Shown here: piece by piece, positions 1 through 8,342 of the stretch | Layout: each line of letters starts with the position of its first letter | How positions within the stretch are numbered: position 1 is the first letter of the stretch | DNA from: JAFGIN01 sp050301235 | GTDB lineage: Bacteria > Fibrobacterota > Chitinivibrionia > Chitinivibrionales > Chitinispirillaceae | Assembly (NCBI GenBank): GCA_050301235.1 | Contig: JBNKZD010000005.1 | Span: 5,041-69,040, forward strand | Length of the DNA: 64,000 bases | Reading direction: 5' to 3' | The notes under the pieces: generated by a model | What the model was told of the DNA's origin: nothing | Databases searched by the model: none | Seen by the model: the letters and a program-made list of their open reading frames with translations, nothing else | Position numbers and translations under genes: made by a program

Positions 1-375
1 TATGCCGGCAGGAAATCACCATAGTAAACCTGATCGGAAGATTTTTAGTAGCAATCTTCCACTTGAGTGAAAAGTTACAATACTTTGTTACTGTGTTCAG
101 TTGTCGTAATTAAAGATCAAAAAAACGTATCAAAAAATCCATTCCCGACTTGATAAGTTTTGTGTCTTAACGTATCTTAAGTTCATAGTTCTGCAATCAA
201 CCAATTGTACTGAAAATTAATAAGTTTTAAAATTTTCGAATTTATGTCGAAACAACAGTGTTACCAGGAAACGTAGAATTATTCAGCTTCTGATATCAAA
301 AATATGTTATCTTTTTTGTTGAAACCTTTTTCTGAACACGAACACTTGAACCTTCAAATTCAAGGAGACTTATAA
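1..375. other. Intergenic leader, no gene seen
   Basis: This is an AT-rich stretch with no convincing ORF. It must contain the promoter of the gene starting at 376. The only clear signal is a strong ribosome-binding sequence, AAGGAG, at about 362-367. Confidence 0.6.
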
Positions 376-3300
376 GTGCCTGGACAAATTACTCATTTTT
401 ATCTGGCTTCACGCGTTGCCGAAATGTATCAATCATCAAAGGATTCCACACTCAAAGCCATCAATTCAGGTTTTAAGGAGATACTCGCAGCAAACCTGGT
501 ACTGAAAGCCTCCTTTGAAGCAGCTATTAAAGATAAAGACGAAACTGCTGCAGTAAAAGCGGTACAAACGTATCGCAAATCACTCGTTTCATCAAACAAT
601 ATTGCACTGTTCAGCGCATTTTGTGCCGGTGCTGTTGGACCCGACCTCTGGACTATCCCTAATTCGACGACTGATACTTTAAATAAGAAAATTACGGGAT
701 CCTGGTATTTCGATCTGGGCCACTATAATCTTTCCCACCGGTTTCCGGAATACACCCTCAAGATGATTAAGGAAAACCCGGCAAAGCTTTCAAATTCACA
801 GATGCACTATCAGAAAGCATACATTCTGGGCTATCTCTCACACATTGCACTGGACATTCTTGCTCACCTCAAAGTCAATGTTTTTGCGGGTGCCTACCAC
901 AGTCAGGTACAAGATGTGTGGGAAACTGAGCAGGGGAATATCAAGGAGAAGTTCAACATCTTCAATAATCATAATAAAGTCGAACACTATCTTGATGCCT
1001 ATGTCCGTTTTTTCTGCTTCGAAGGGTACCACCCCGATTCTATTAACTATGTTACTACCCGTACCAGCCACTTCGGACAGAGCAGCTGCTGGCATTTCCC
1101 CAATTTTCGCAGCTACTGGAAGAAAAAGCTTGATGATGCCGATATCAATCTTAGTGGAGACGACAAGTACATACTGGACCTCTCCACCTCACTTGCAGGA
1201 GCATTTGCACATCGATATAAAAACAAAGAATCCGGAGAGCTTGTCACACCTTTTATCCGCAACTATTTCTGGGATGCTTATACAAATGCAGACAACTGGC
1301 TGCGTTCGAATAACGAAAAAACACTGCATCCGGACAACTTTAACGATTCCAAAAGACCCCAGGAATGGGTAAAGCTTAAATTCTTCAGTATCATTGATGA
1401 TATCTACTGGAACGATCTCAATGATGAAATTGACACGCAATACTACTATCTTCACACGGTTATTCCTGATCTTAAAAAAGTTAATAAAAACACCCTGAAA
1501 TTTTATCGTCCTGAAGCATTTGGTCATTTCATTCAGGGTGCCATTCCTATAGCGAAAAGCTTTATTGATCGAGCAGTTGCCTATCTTACCGATGGCAAAA
1601 CCGCCCATCTTGATTCACTGCGATTCTGGAATCTTGATACTGGTATGGCACTCCGGATCAAGCGTTCCATCCCTGGTGATGAGGGGAAAACGACTCCCGG
1701 CGCCCTGATCGACATTATCAGTGTCCTCGATGATCCATCACTTTCCAATTGGAAGATTCCACAAATAAAAGACTGGAATTCTCTGCCTGCATCAAGAAAA
1801 AAGGAGTGGGATGGCGTACCAGAACTGGCTGATAATATGAAAAAAACTGCCCCACTCTCAATCAAAATGAAATCGGGAGAAAAGAAACAGATCATTCTTA
1901 ACGCAGCAGCATCAGTTGGTATCAGAGTACCAAACACATGTTTTTACTCTGGAGATAGCGCCGAGGAGATAAGTGCATGGCTTCTGGGAAATGACAAAGC
2001 CTATGATGACAGTACTTTTATTGCCGGAGCAAGCGAAACCAAAGCAGATAACCTCTATGGTCTTAAAAAAGATGATTGCATTGAAGATTTCACCTCGTCA
2101 TTTGCGACCATAAAGGACCAGACCTCGGCAGGCCGTGCCGGTAAAATTTATACAAGCAAATTTTCTGGTGGAACAGCCAAAACACCATCTGATGCCGGCG
2201 GGAAGCTTAGTGTTAAGATGGGAACACGGCCTCTGCCCCGTTTTGTCAAGGTGTCAACTGCCAGAAAGTGGATATTCCATCCATGCGATTCCGGAAATTT
2301 TGAACCTGATACCGCACTTGAAACCTACAAAAACCTCTATCCGGCCGAAGACATCGCGATGGCCATATATTCACTAACGAAATCGGGATCAGGCTACAAC
2401 GACCTGATGAATGGGAAAACGTTTACTGAAAATGATCTTTCCAACCTTAAAAAAGTCAAGGTTGTCGGTGTCAATGTAATCGTGCTGCTCTTTGAAACAG
2501 GAGCCAATGCTGTATACAAACTGACAAACGCATGGATTGACGGTGAAGAGGTAACCCTGGAGGATGTATCCAAACCACCAATTCCTGAACCCGGTAATGG
2601 TGACGCACCAGTCGACCCGCCTCCACCGGCTGAAGATGATAACGAAGGAGCGATCAAGGCTCTCATGAAAGGTATGCTTTTTGATACCTCTAAATGCTTC
2701 CTGCTTCCATCTGCGCTACCATCCCTTAAAAAAATTAACGATATCTATGATTACTATACAAAAGTACACCTGCTGATTGTGGGGCATACGGATACCGCAG
2801 GAAAGCCAGAGTATAACCGTACTCTTTCTGTTGAACGTGCAAAAGCCCTCAAGGCCTATCTCACTGATGACTGGCAGACCTGGTACACTTTTTATGGAAA
2901 TACTGTTGCATCAGAGAAACGATGGGGAGACCATGAAGACCGGCTTATGATTAAAAGCATGACAGATTATGGGAGTCGCAGTTCAAATGAAGATGAAATT
3001 CGCTGGTATCAACGTACGCGTGGCCTCTCTGTGGATGGTGATGCTGGTCCCAAAACCAGAGAGAAACTTATAAAGGAATATATGAGTATCGATGGTACTA
3101 CACTCCCCTCAAACGCAGAGTTACAGATTCATGGGTGTGGAGAGAGCCACCCGATTCAAAAAACCGGTGATGGTGTAGCTGCAGCTGCAAACCGCCGTGT
3201 AGAGGTCTTTTTCTTTCCTGAATCGATCTCACCCTCGCCTGTAGCAAACTGTCCGGATAGTGGGTGCAGCGAGTACGCGAAATGGCTGGAAGCTGCCAAA

Positions 3301-3831
3301 AAAGATGTTATACTCGATGAAGACAGTTCCTCATCGTCATCTGGTGGCAGTGTGCCGTCGACACCGTCAGGAAGCAGTTCCAGTTCCAGCTCAAGTGCCA
3401 GTGGCTTCAAAAAACCTGCACGTGAAGTCCACACCGTCTTTCTGCACTGCTCTGCATCCGATCGTCCGGAACATGATTCAGCAGCAGTTATTGACAGCTG
3501 GCACAAAGCTAATGGATGGGCCGGTATCGGGTACCACTTTTTCATCCGGAAAGATGGAACCATCGAAACTGGACGGGATATCGAAAAAATACCCGCTGCA
3601 CAGAGTTCCTTCAATCCCGGAACTATCGCTATCTGTGCACATGGATTAAAAAAGGAGAATTTTACCGATGTACAACTTGCAGCGGTGAAATCACTTTGTA
3701 CAGAAATAAACAATGCTTACGGCTGGACGTTGCGATTCAGAGGGCACAAGGAAGTGGCCAACAAAGCATGTCCGGTTTTTGATTATAAAGCACTTCTTAA
3801 CCTTGACAGTCAAGGAAACATGCAGAAATGA
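376..3831 (+). CDS. Zn-phospholipase C-like / OmpA / amidase fusion protein
   Basis: The 1151-residue protein starts at GTG 376, 8 nt after AAGGAG. It has no signal peptide. Residues 1-330 and somewhat beyond look like the zinc-dependent phospholipase C fold: an N-terminal MPGQITH, then GAVGPDLW, and a helix reading LGYLSHIALDILAH with metal-type His/Asp. After an unassigned middle and a Pro-rich linker (about 735-755), residues 768-950 form an OmpA-like peptidoglycan-binding domain (GHTDTAG, NRRVEVFF). It is interrupted by a PG_binding_1-like segment (about 875-905, RTRGLSVDGDAGPKT). A Ser-rich linker (about 981-1012) leads to an amidase_2/PGRP-type N-acetylmuramoyl-L-alanine amidase (about 1018-1140), with likely zinc ligands in FLHCSA and RGHKEVANKACP. 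Known family roles suggest that it binds and cuts peptidoglycan and may act on lipids. The lack of a signal peptide suggests export by a dedicated machine or action after lysis. A type VI-like effector is an inference. The next gene overlaps by 4 nt. Confidence 0.8.
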   Translation: MPGQITHFYLASRVAEMYQSSKDSTLKAINSGFKEILAANLVLKASFEAAIKDKDETAAVKAVQTYRKSLVSSNNIALFSAFCAGAVGPDLWTIPNSTTDTLNKKITGSWYFDLGHYNLSHRFPEYTLKMIKENPAKLSNSQMHYQKAYILGYLSHIALDILAHLKVNVFAGAYHSQVQDVWETEQGNIKEKFNIFNNHNKVEHYLDAYVRFFCFEGYHPDSINYVTTRTSHFGQSSCWHFPNFRSYWKKKLDDADINLSGDDKYILDLSTSLAGAFAHRYKNKESGELVTPFIRNYFWDAYTNADNWLRSNNEKTLHPDNFNDSKRPQEWVKLKFFSIIDDIYWNDLNDEIDTQYYYLHTVIPDLKKVNKNTLKFYRPEAFGHFIQGAIPIAKSFIDRAVAYLTDGKTAHLDSLRFWNLDTGMALRIKRSIPGDEGKTTPGALIDIISVLDDPSLSNWKIPQIKDWNSLPASRKKEWDGVPELADNMKKTAPLSIKMKSGEKKQIILNAAASVGIRVPNTCFYSGDSAEEISAWLLGNDKAYDDSTFIAGASETKADNLYGLKKDDCIEDFTSSFATIKDQTSAGRAGKIYTSKFSGGTAKTPSDAGGKLSVKMGTRPLPRFVKVSTARKWIFHPCDSGNFEPDTALETYKNLYPAEDIAMAIYSLTKSGSGYNDLMNGKTFTENDLSNLKKVKVVGVNVIVLLFETGANAVYKLTNAWIDGEEVTLEDVSKPPIPEPGNGDAPVDPPPPAEDDNEGAIKALMKGMLFDTSKCFLLPSALPSLKKINDIYDYYTKVHLLIVGHTDTAGKPEYNRTLSVERAKALKAYLTDDWQTWYTFYGNTVASEKRWGDHEDRLMIKSMTDYGSRSSNEDEIRWYQRTRGLSVDGDAGPKTREKLIKEYMSIDGTTLPSNAELQIHGCGESHPIQKTGDGVAAAANRRVEVFFFPESISPSPVANCPDSGCSEYAKWLEAAKKDVILDEDSSSSSSGGSVPSTPSGSSSSSSSSASGFKKPAREVHTVFLHCSASDRPEHDSAAVIDSWHKANGWAGIGYHFFIRKDGTIETGRDIEKIPAAQSSFNPGTIAICAHGLKKENFTDVQLAAVKSLCTEINNAYGWTLRFRGHKEVANKACPVFDYKALLNLDSQGNMQK

Positions 3832-4442
3832 GCACTATTGAAGGACGTCTCCTTATCCTGTTATTACTTCTGGCCGGGAGCAGCCACAGCAAAACTGTAC
3901 CAGACCAGAATGTAAGAACTGCTTTCAAGGTAATTAATGTCAATAAAGATGACAGCCTCAATGTACGTCAGGAACCGGATGCATCAGCTCCGGTCGTCTG
4001 TCGACTTGCGGCAACCACCACTGGCATCGAGGTAATCGATACCGTAAAGAGTAAAAAATGGTGGAAAATCAGATATATGGGGAATACCGGATATGTTAAC
4101 CGATCCTTTCTGATACAGAAAATAGATAGTGGATTCAACAAAAAACTATCCTGTCTTGGCACTGAACCATTCTGGAATCTGTCCATTAACAGTAACCAGA
4201 TCATTCTAAACAATCCAATTGATCACATGCGAACCTATACGATCACTAAAATGGAGCAATCCATGAATTCAACAGTGAAATGGTTTATTGAAGGTATCGC
4301 CTCGAATGGAGAAAAACTTGCAATCTACCTTTCGGAAGGAACCTGTTCTGATGATATGAGTGACACACGCTATCGATATCAGGTTTTCATTTACGATTCT
4401 GCAAAGTCGACGGCTATCAGCGGCTGCTGTAACGAACAGTAA
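3828..4442 (+). CDS. Secreted SH3-domain / COG3650-like protein
   Basis: The 204-residue protein starts at an ATG that overlaps the stop of the amidase fusion (ATGA), so the two are probably translationally coupled. Residues 1-21 are a signal peptide. Residues 33-98 form a bacterial SH3 domain (SLNVRQEPD, WWKIRYMGNTGYVN), a fold that often binds cell-wall peptides. Residues 109-203 match the COG3650 pattern: CLGTEPFWNLSI, then CSDDMSDTRYRY and a terminal GCC. Coupling to a cytoplasm-made peptidoglycan amidase fits a periplasmic partner, possibly an immunity or targeting protein. That role is inference, and no catalytic residues are evident. Confidence 0.75.
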   Translation: MSTIEGRLLILLLLLAGSSHSKTVPDQNVRTAFKVINVNKDDSLNVRQEPDASAPVVCRLAATTTGIEVIDTVKSKKWWKIRYMGNTGYVNRSFLIQKIDSGFNKKLSCLGTEPFWNLSINSNQIILNNPIDHMRTYTITKMEQSMNSTVKWFIEGIASNGEKLAIYLSEGTCSDDMSDTRYRYQVFIYDSAKSTAISGCCNEQ

Positions 4443-4661
4443 GAAACCTTAATGCAATGGCATTGGAGCCGACCCACCTGGGGAACGTACAATTTTTTTA
4501 TTATTTACATTTTATACAATATTTCGGCATTAGTTCATAGAACTAATCTGTCTCTTCTCCTATAAAAACATTAAAACCTTCTTCATACATTAGAATGAGT
4601 ACAGCAGTTACCAGATCTGATCGCGATAATGGTAACTACTGGTTACATTCCGTTTTTGTTA

Positions 4662-7379
4662 TCACCGCAGAGCTATCTGCTGCACCATCAGCTGGTCACC
4701 CGTTTTAATCTTTACCATATATATACCATTACTCAACCCGGTCGAGTGTAAAGGTAATTCATAATGCATCCGGCCATTACCAGCTTTTTGAGAATACGAA
4801 AACAATCTGCACCCATTCAACTTGTAAATTGAGATACTGACCGGAGCGGCCTGAGATAACCTGACCGATATCCTGTCATTTGCAATGGTTACGACATGCT
4901 GATTCCCTGATTTCTTATCACGGATAACCTTTACTGTGGGATCATTGGAGATCGTGACGCCTTCATTGACCGGCACAGCAGACAGCCTTACTGACAGCAA
5001 CTTCTTTTCAGAATCCCATATCGTACCATTCTGGTTAGCCGGGATATCAGACAATTTTGTATAGGATTTAATTTCTTCCTTACTTAAATAGATCTTCTGG
5101 GCTGCTGATAAACCGTGATAGACAATCTGAAATGTTCTCTTTGATGGTGCATTTGTGAACTGTCCTTCAACAGCACCAATATCAACACGAAGTGAACTCT
5201 CTTTGTACTTGATATCGGTAAGCCTGTACTCCTTTTTGGTCCTGTATTTTTCAGTCACGCCGTCATCTTCATACAGTTGAAATGTACCATCTGCACCGGT
5301 ATATACATGAACAATCAGAGTATCCTTCGGAATAAAAAAGGTTGATTTTGCAAAAGGCACCATCGGAATCACCGCACCTTCACGTACGAATGCCGGAAGT
5401 ACACCGGTTGCAGCAGAATAATTTACAGTCTGATCACCGGTATACTTTTTGTCATTCCAGAAATCATACCAGTTTCCTTTGGGGAACCAGACCGACACAT
5501 TATTGTTGCCATCGGAACAATTGGGAGCAATCAGCATCTCCCTGCCCCAATAATACTGCATCTCTTTCTGCCAGGCAGTTGCGTTGCTCTGATCTTCAAG
5601 AAACATCGAACGCACCATCGGTACTCCGGTTGAAAAGGCTTTGTACGCATAAGTATAGATATAAGGAATCATTTGATATCTGGTGGTTATAAATGTTTTT
5701 GCGGTAGCCTGGCATGTTGTATTGCGCTGCAGCGGCCATCGCCGGTGAGAAGGACCGTGAGGTTTCCAGATCGGAGTAAAACTGCCAAAACCCATGTCCC
5801 ATTGACGATAGCTGTTATCACCATTATTGGTCAGATTGACATGTCCACCAGCATCATGGTTGAAAAATGGAAAACCGCATAAACCTGCAGACTGCATCGC
5901 TTTCACCTGATATTTCATATCGTTGTAATTACCATTGATATCACCACTCCAGTAAAATCCGAACCGCTGTGCACCGGCAGTAATACCGCGGCTCCAGAAA
6001 TAGGAACGTTTCGATTCACCAATAGCCGAATCCCAGCCTTCCTTTACGCATGCTTTTAGCAGGTCAAAATGATAGTTGATAGCTTCTTCAGCCCATCGTT
6101 TACCACTTTTAAGGGTTGTTGAGTGGTTGTGATCCGGATAATCAAATTCGTCAAGCCAGACTGCATCACCCGGATATGCAATGGCAGGGTTGAATGCCTT
6201 ATTGAAAAACAGATCCCAGATCCATTTCCGTGCAGCCGGATTGGTAAAATCCGGACAGGCGGTGGAATTGGGTATTCCATATTTTGCCTGATCCCACCCC
6301 CAGCATTTCGGGATATTCGGACGGTTGAGATCAAGTGTTACCGTTATCCCATTTGCATCACACCACTTTTTATACTCCGGCGGGTTGTATTTGTTGTTGA
6401 ATTCAAACCAGGAGTTCTGCTGTGTCGAGACCGCTTCATTTGATGCCCGCCATGCATTATCGTTTACCTGATGATCAATTGCAAATCCGGCATTACGATG
6501 CTTGGTAATCATGTCTTTCCACCAGCTTTCCCCGGGATTGGTGGGATCAGATTTATCCGAAAGGTGGAGACCGAAAATAGATTTCTGTGGTAAACGTGGA
6601 CGGCCGGTCAGTTGTGTGTAACGATCAACTACCTGCGTAAGTTGCGGTCCTGCAATGAAAAAATAATCCATTTTACCGCCGTACCCTTCACCATTTATCG
6701 ATAGTGAATACTCATTGTTCTGGCAGAGCGTTATCGTGTGTGTAAATGTAGTATTCAGGAAAACACCATATCCTTTTGACGAAAGAAAAAACGGTACGAT
6801 GCAGGCTCCCTCAGCCCCGGCAGAAACCTTAAGACTTGTGCCGGTTCTGTCAAGTTTCGGGATACGTCCGTATTTTTCATGCCCCAATCCTGCAAAATGC
6901 TCATCGGTTGTGGCTTCAAATGATTCTGTAACATTATTGCCACTCCAGACAACACCATCCTTCTCTTTAAGTAATGCTCCGGAACCATTCTTCAATGAAA
7001 AAGAGATTCGCATCGGTTTTTTTGCCAGCGTAAGCATGACACCATCAGCCGCTTTTGTAGAGATCTGAAGTTCGGATGACTTGTCCTCAACTGCCAGCAC
7101 TCCTTTCCAATCATGCCGTTCGACCATTTCATACTGGGTGTCCGGATAAAAATTTTCGTTATTTTTAACAGCCTGAACCCTGACCATATAGTCACCGTAA
7201 GGAGTAATCCGAATTTTTTCGCCACTCCCTCCTGTGATCACAATACTGCTCCCGGATTCTGCATGTGAAGCATATTCTCCAATCTGACCGACAGCCAGAG
7301 AAACCCCCAGTTGTACCATCATCAGTCCCAAAAACTTTTTTTTGAGTGGCTGACACCTCGAAATTTTTAAACATCTCAT
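4662..7379 (-). CDS. Glycoside hydrolase family 31 (alpha-glucosidase/xylosidase type), secreted
   Basis: The ATG at 7379 is preferred. It follows GAGGGAG at a sensible distance and opens a signal peptide; upstream in-frame codons reach only a TTG at 7433. The product is 905 residues: an N-terminal galactose-mutarotase-like beta domain, a GH31 TIM barrel, then beta domains. The barrel carries the likely nucleophile Asp in VWLDEFDYPD (about residue 410) and the acid/base Asp in YWSGDINGNYND (about 478). Family members hydrolyse alpha-linked glucosides or xylosides; the substrate cannot be read from sequence. The last 80 or so residues (VSISIYKLNGCRLF, GLSNGIYMVKI) resemble a Por/T9SS type A sorting tail, so the enzyme is probably surface-bound or secreted. 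It appears to be transcribed alone. Confidence 0.9.
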   Translation of the reverse strand: MRCLKISRCQPLKKKFLGLMMVQLGVSLAVGQIGEYASHAESGSSIVITGGSGEKIRITPYGDYMVRVQAVKNNENFYPDTQYEMVERHDWKGVLAVEDKSSELQISTKAADGVMLTLAKKPMRISFSLKNGSGALLKEKDGVVWSGNNVTESFEATTDEHFAGLGHEKYGRIPKLDRTGTSLKVSAGAEGACIVPFFLSSKGYGVFLNTTFTHTITLCQNNEYSLSINGEGYGGKMDYFFIAGPQLTQVVDRYTQLTGRPRLPQKSIFGLHLSDKSDPTNPGESWWKDMITKHRNAGFAIDHQVNDNAWRASNEAVSTQQNSWFEFNNKYNPPEYKKWCDANGITVTLDLNRPNIPKCWGWDQAKYGIPNSTACPDFTNPAARKWIWDLFFNKAFNPAIAYPGDAVWLDEFDYPDHNHSTTLKSGKRWAEEAINYHFDLLKACVKEGWDSAIGESKRSYFWSRGITAGAQRFGFYWSGDINGNYNDMKYQVKAMQSAGLCGFPFFNHDAGGHVNLTNNGDNSYRQWDMGFGSFTPIWKPHGPSHRRWPLQRNTTCQATAKTFITTRYQMIPYIYTYAYKAFSTGVPMVRSMFLEDQSNATAWQKEMQYYWGREMLIAPNCSDGNNNVSVWFPKGNWYDFWNDKKYTGDQTVNYSAATGVLPAFVREGAVIPMVPFAKSTFFIPKDTLIVHVYTGADGTFQLYEDDGVTEKYRTKKEYRLTDIKYKESSLRVDIGAVEGQFTNAPSKRTFQIVYHGLSAAQKIYLSKEEIKSYTKLSDIPANQNGTIWDSEKKLLSVRLSAVPVNEGVTISNDPTVKVIRDKKSGNQHVVTIANDRISVRLSQAAPVSISIYKLNGCRLFSYSQKAGNGRMHYELPLHSTGLSNGIYMVKIKTGDQLMVQQIALR

Positions 7380-7654
7380 ACCGATCTTGGCTCCCTCTAT
7401 AAATTGTTGATTTTTTATGCCCTGTTCCTTCAATACATTATTAAAATAATAACAAACTGTTCATTCTTCACACTAATCGGCTGAATTTGGTGAAATCTTT
7501 TCTTACAAATTTCAGGAACTGTGCACATTTGAAACAATTGTTTTTCTCATATTTTACAGTGCTTTCCTTAATTTATGTTCACAACAATTTAACTGACTGC
7601 TATAAGTTTTCCACATTTTAACAAAATCCACCAATAAGTTAATTTGCTCTCAGG

Positions 7655-8074
7655 CTGCCGGCAGGGTATTCCAAGCAGTTTCTCCCACTTCTTATCATCA
7701 ACCATGCGCGAAAGAGAAAACTCGTTGTATGAATTTCTCTATTTTTAAGCTCATCCATTAAAAAGAGTTTATCTTTTATCCAGACCGGCATTGCAGTAAG
7801 AAAACTCGCTATCCCTGATGGAGCAAAAGCTGATACGTTTCGAGCAACCGTTCAAACCTTAAAAAAGGTTTTTCATAAAAAGCAACTGCCGAAACACAAT
7901 CCGGGGTAACATCAGACTCCTTCAACACATATTTTAATGCGTGCTGCGGAAAAGATGAGTCTGCTTCTTTCGTGTCAATCGTTCTTCCTGTGCAGCCGCA
8001 ACAATTGTCCCATCGACAACAATCGCAGCAGCACTATCATGATAAAAATCTGAGATACCAAGTACTGCTTTCAA
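7655..8074 (-). pseudogene. Carbamoyltransferase (NodU/CmcH family) remnant, frameshifted and truncated
   Basis: Translating the minus strand in three successive frames rebuilds the N-terminal 130 or so residues of a carbamoyltransferase. The first frame, from a TTG at 8074, gives KAVLGISDFYHDSAAAI then AAAQEERLTRKK. The second frame gives DSSFPQHALKYVLKESDV then YEKPFLRFERLLETY. The third gives FAPSGIASFLTAMPVWIKDK then LFLMDELKNREI. Homology stops near 7660, and the remaining catalytic part (normally about 400 more residues) is missing. Two frameshifts and the truncation make it nonfunctional. Intact relatives O-carbamoylate sugars or small molecules. Confidence 0.85.
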
Positions 8075-8080
8075 ATCGTC

Positions 8081-8250
8081 TCAAAAAATCGAATAGATAA
8101 ACGGAGCAATAGCGCTACCACTTGACAACACTAAAACAGCTCCCAGCAATAATAGCGTAACGATAGCAGGAATAAGCCAGAACTTACACCGTTTAATTAT
8201 GAATATCAGAAACAATATGAAAATATATAACTGCTGACAGCAATTCACCA
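8081..8250 (-). pseudogene. DUF5989/SxtN-like single-TM protein, probably decayed
   Basis: The minus strand just upstream of the carbamoyltransferase remnant encodes KRCKFWLIPAIVTLLLLG and ends GSAIAPFIYSIF before TGA at 8081-8083. This is the conserved part of the roughly 50-residue DUF5989 membrane protein that usually sits directly before carbamoyltransferase genes. A natural ATG near 8273 reads MKISSERL but is in another frame, so the 5' end appears frameshifted. A GTG start near 8248 in the correct frame is possible. Its partner gene is dead, so this is most likely residual. Confidence 0.7.
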
Positions 8251-8342
8251 CAGTATAATCGTTCAGAAGAAATCTTCATCACATTATATATATTATAAGA
8301 TATACATCAGGTGTTCAGAGATAAAAATATTCAGGGTTGGAC

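Noticed and set aside
3156..3713. 185-residue ORF antisense to the amidase domain
   Set aside because: It mirrors codon structure of the amidase gene; the amidase frame has clear domain motifs and the antisense frame has none.
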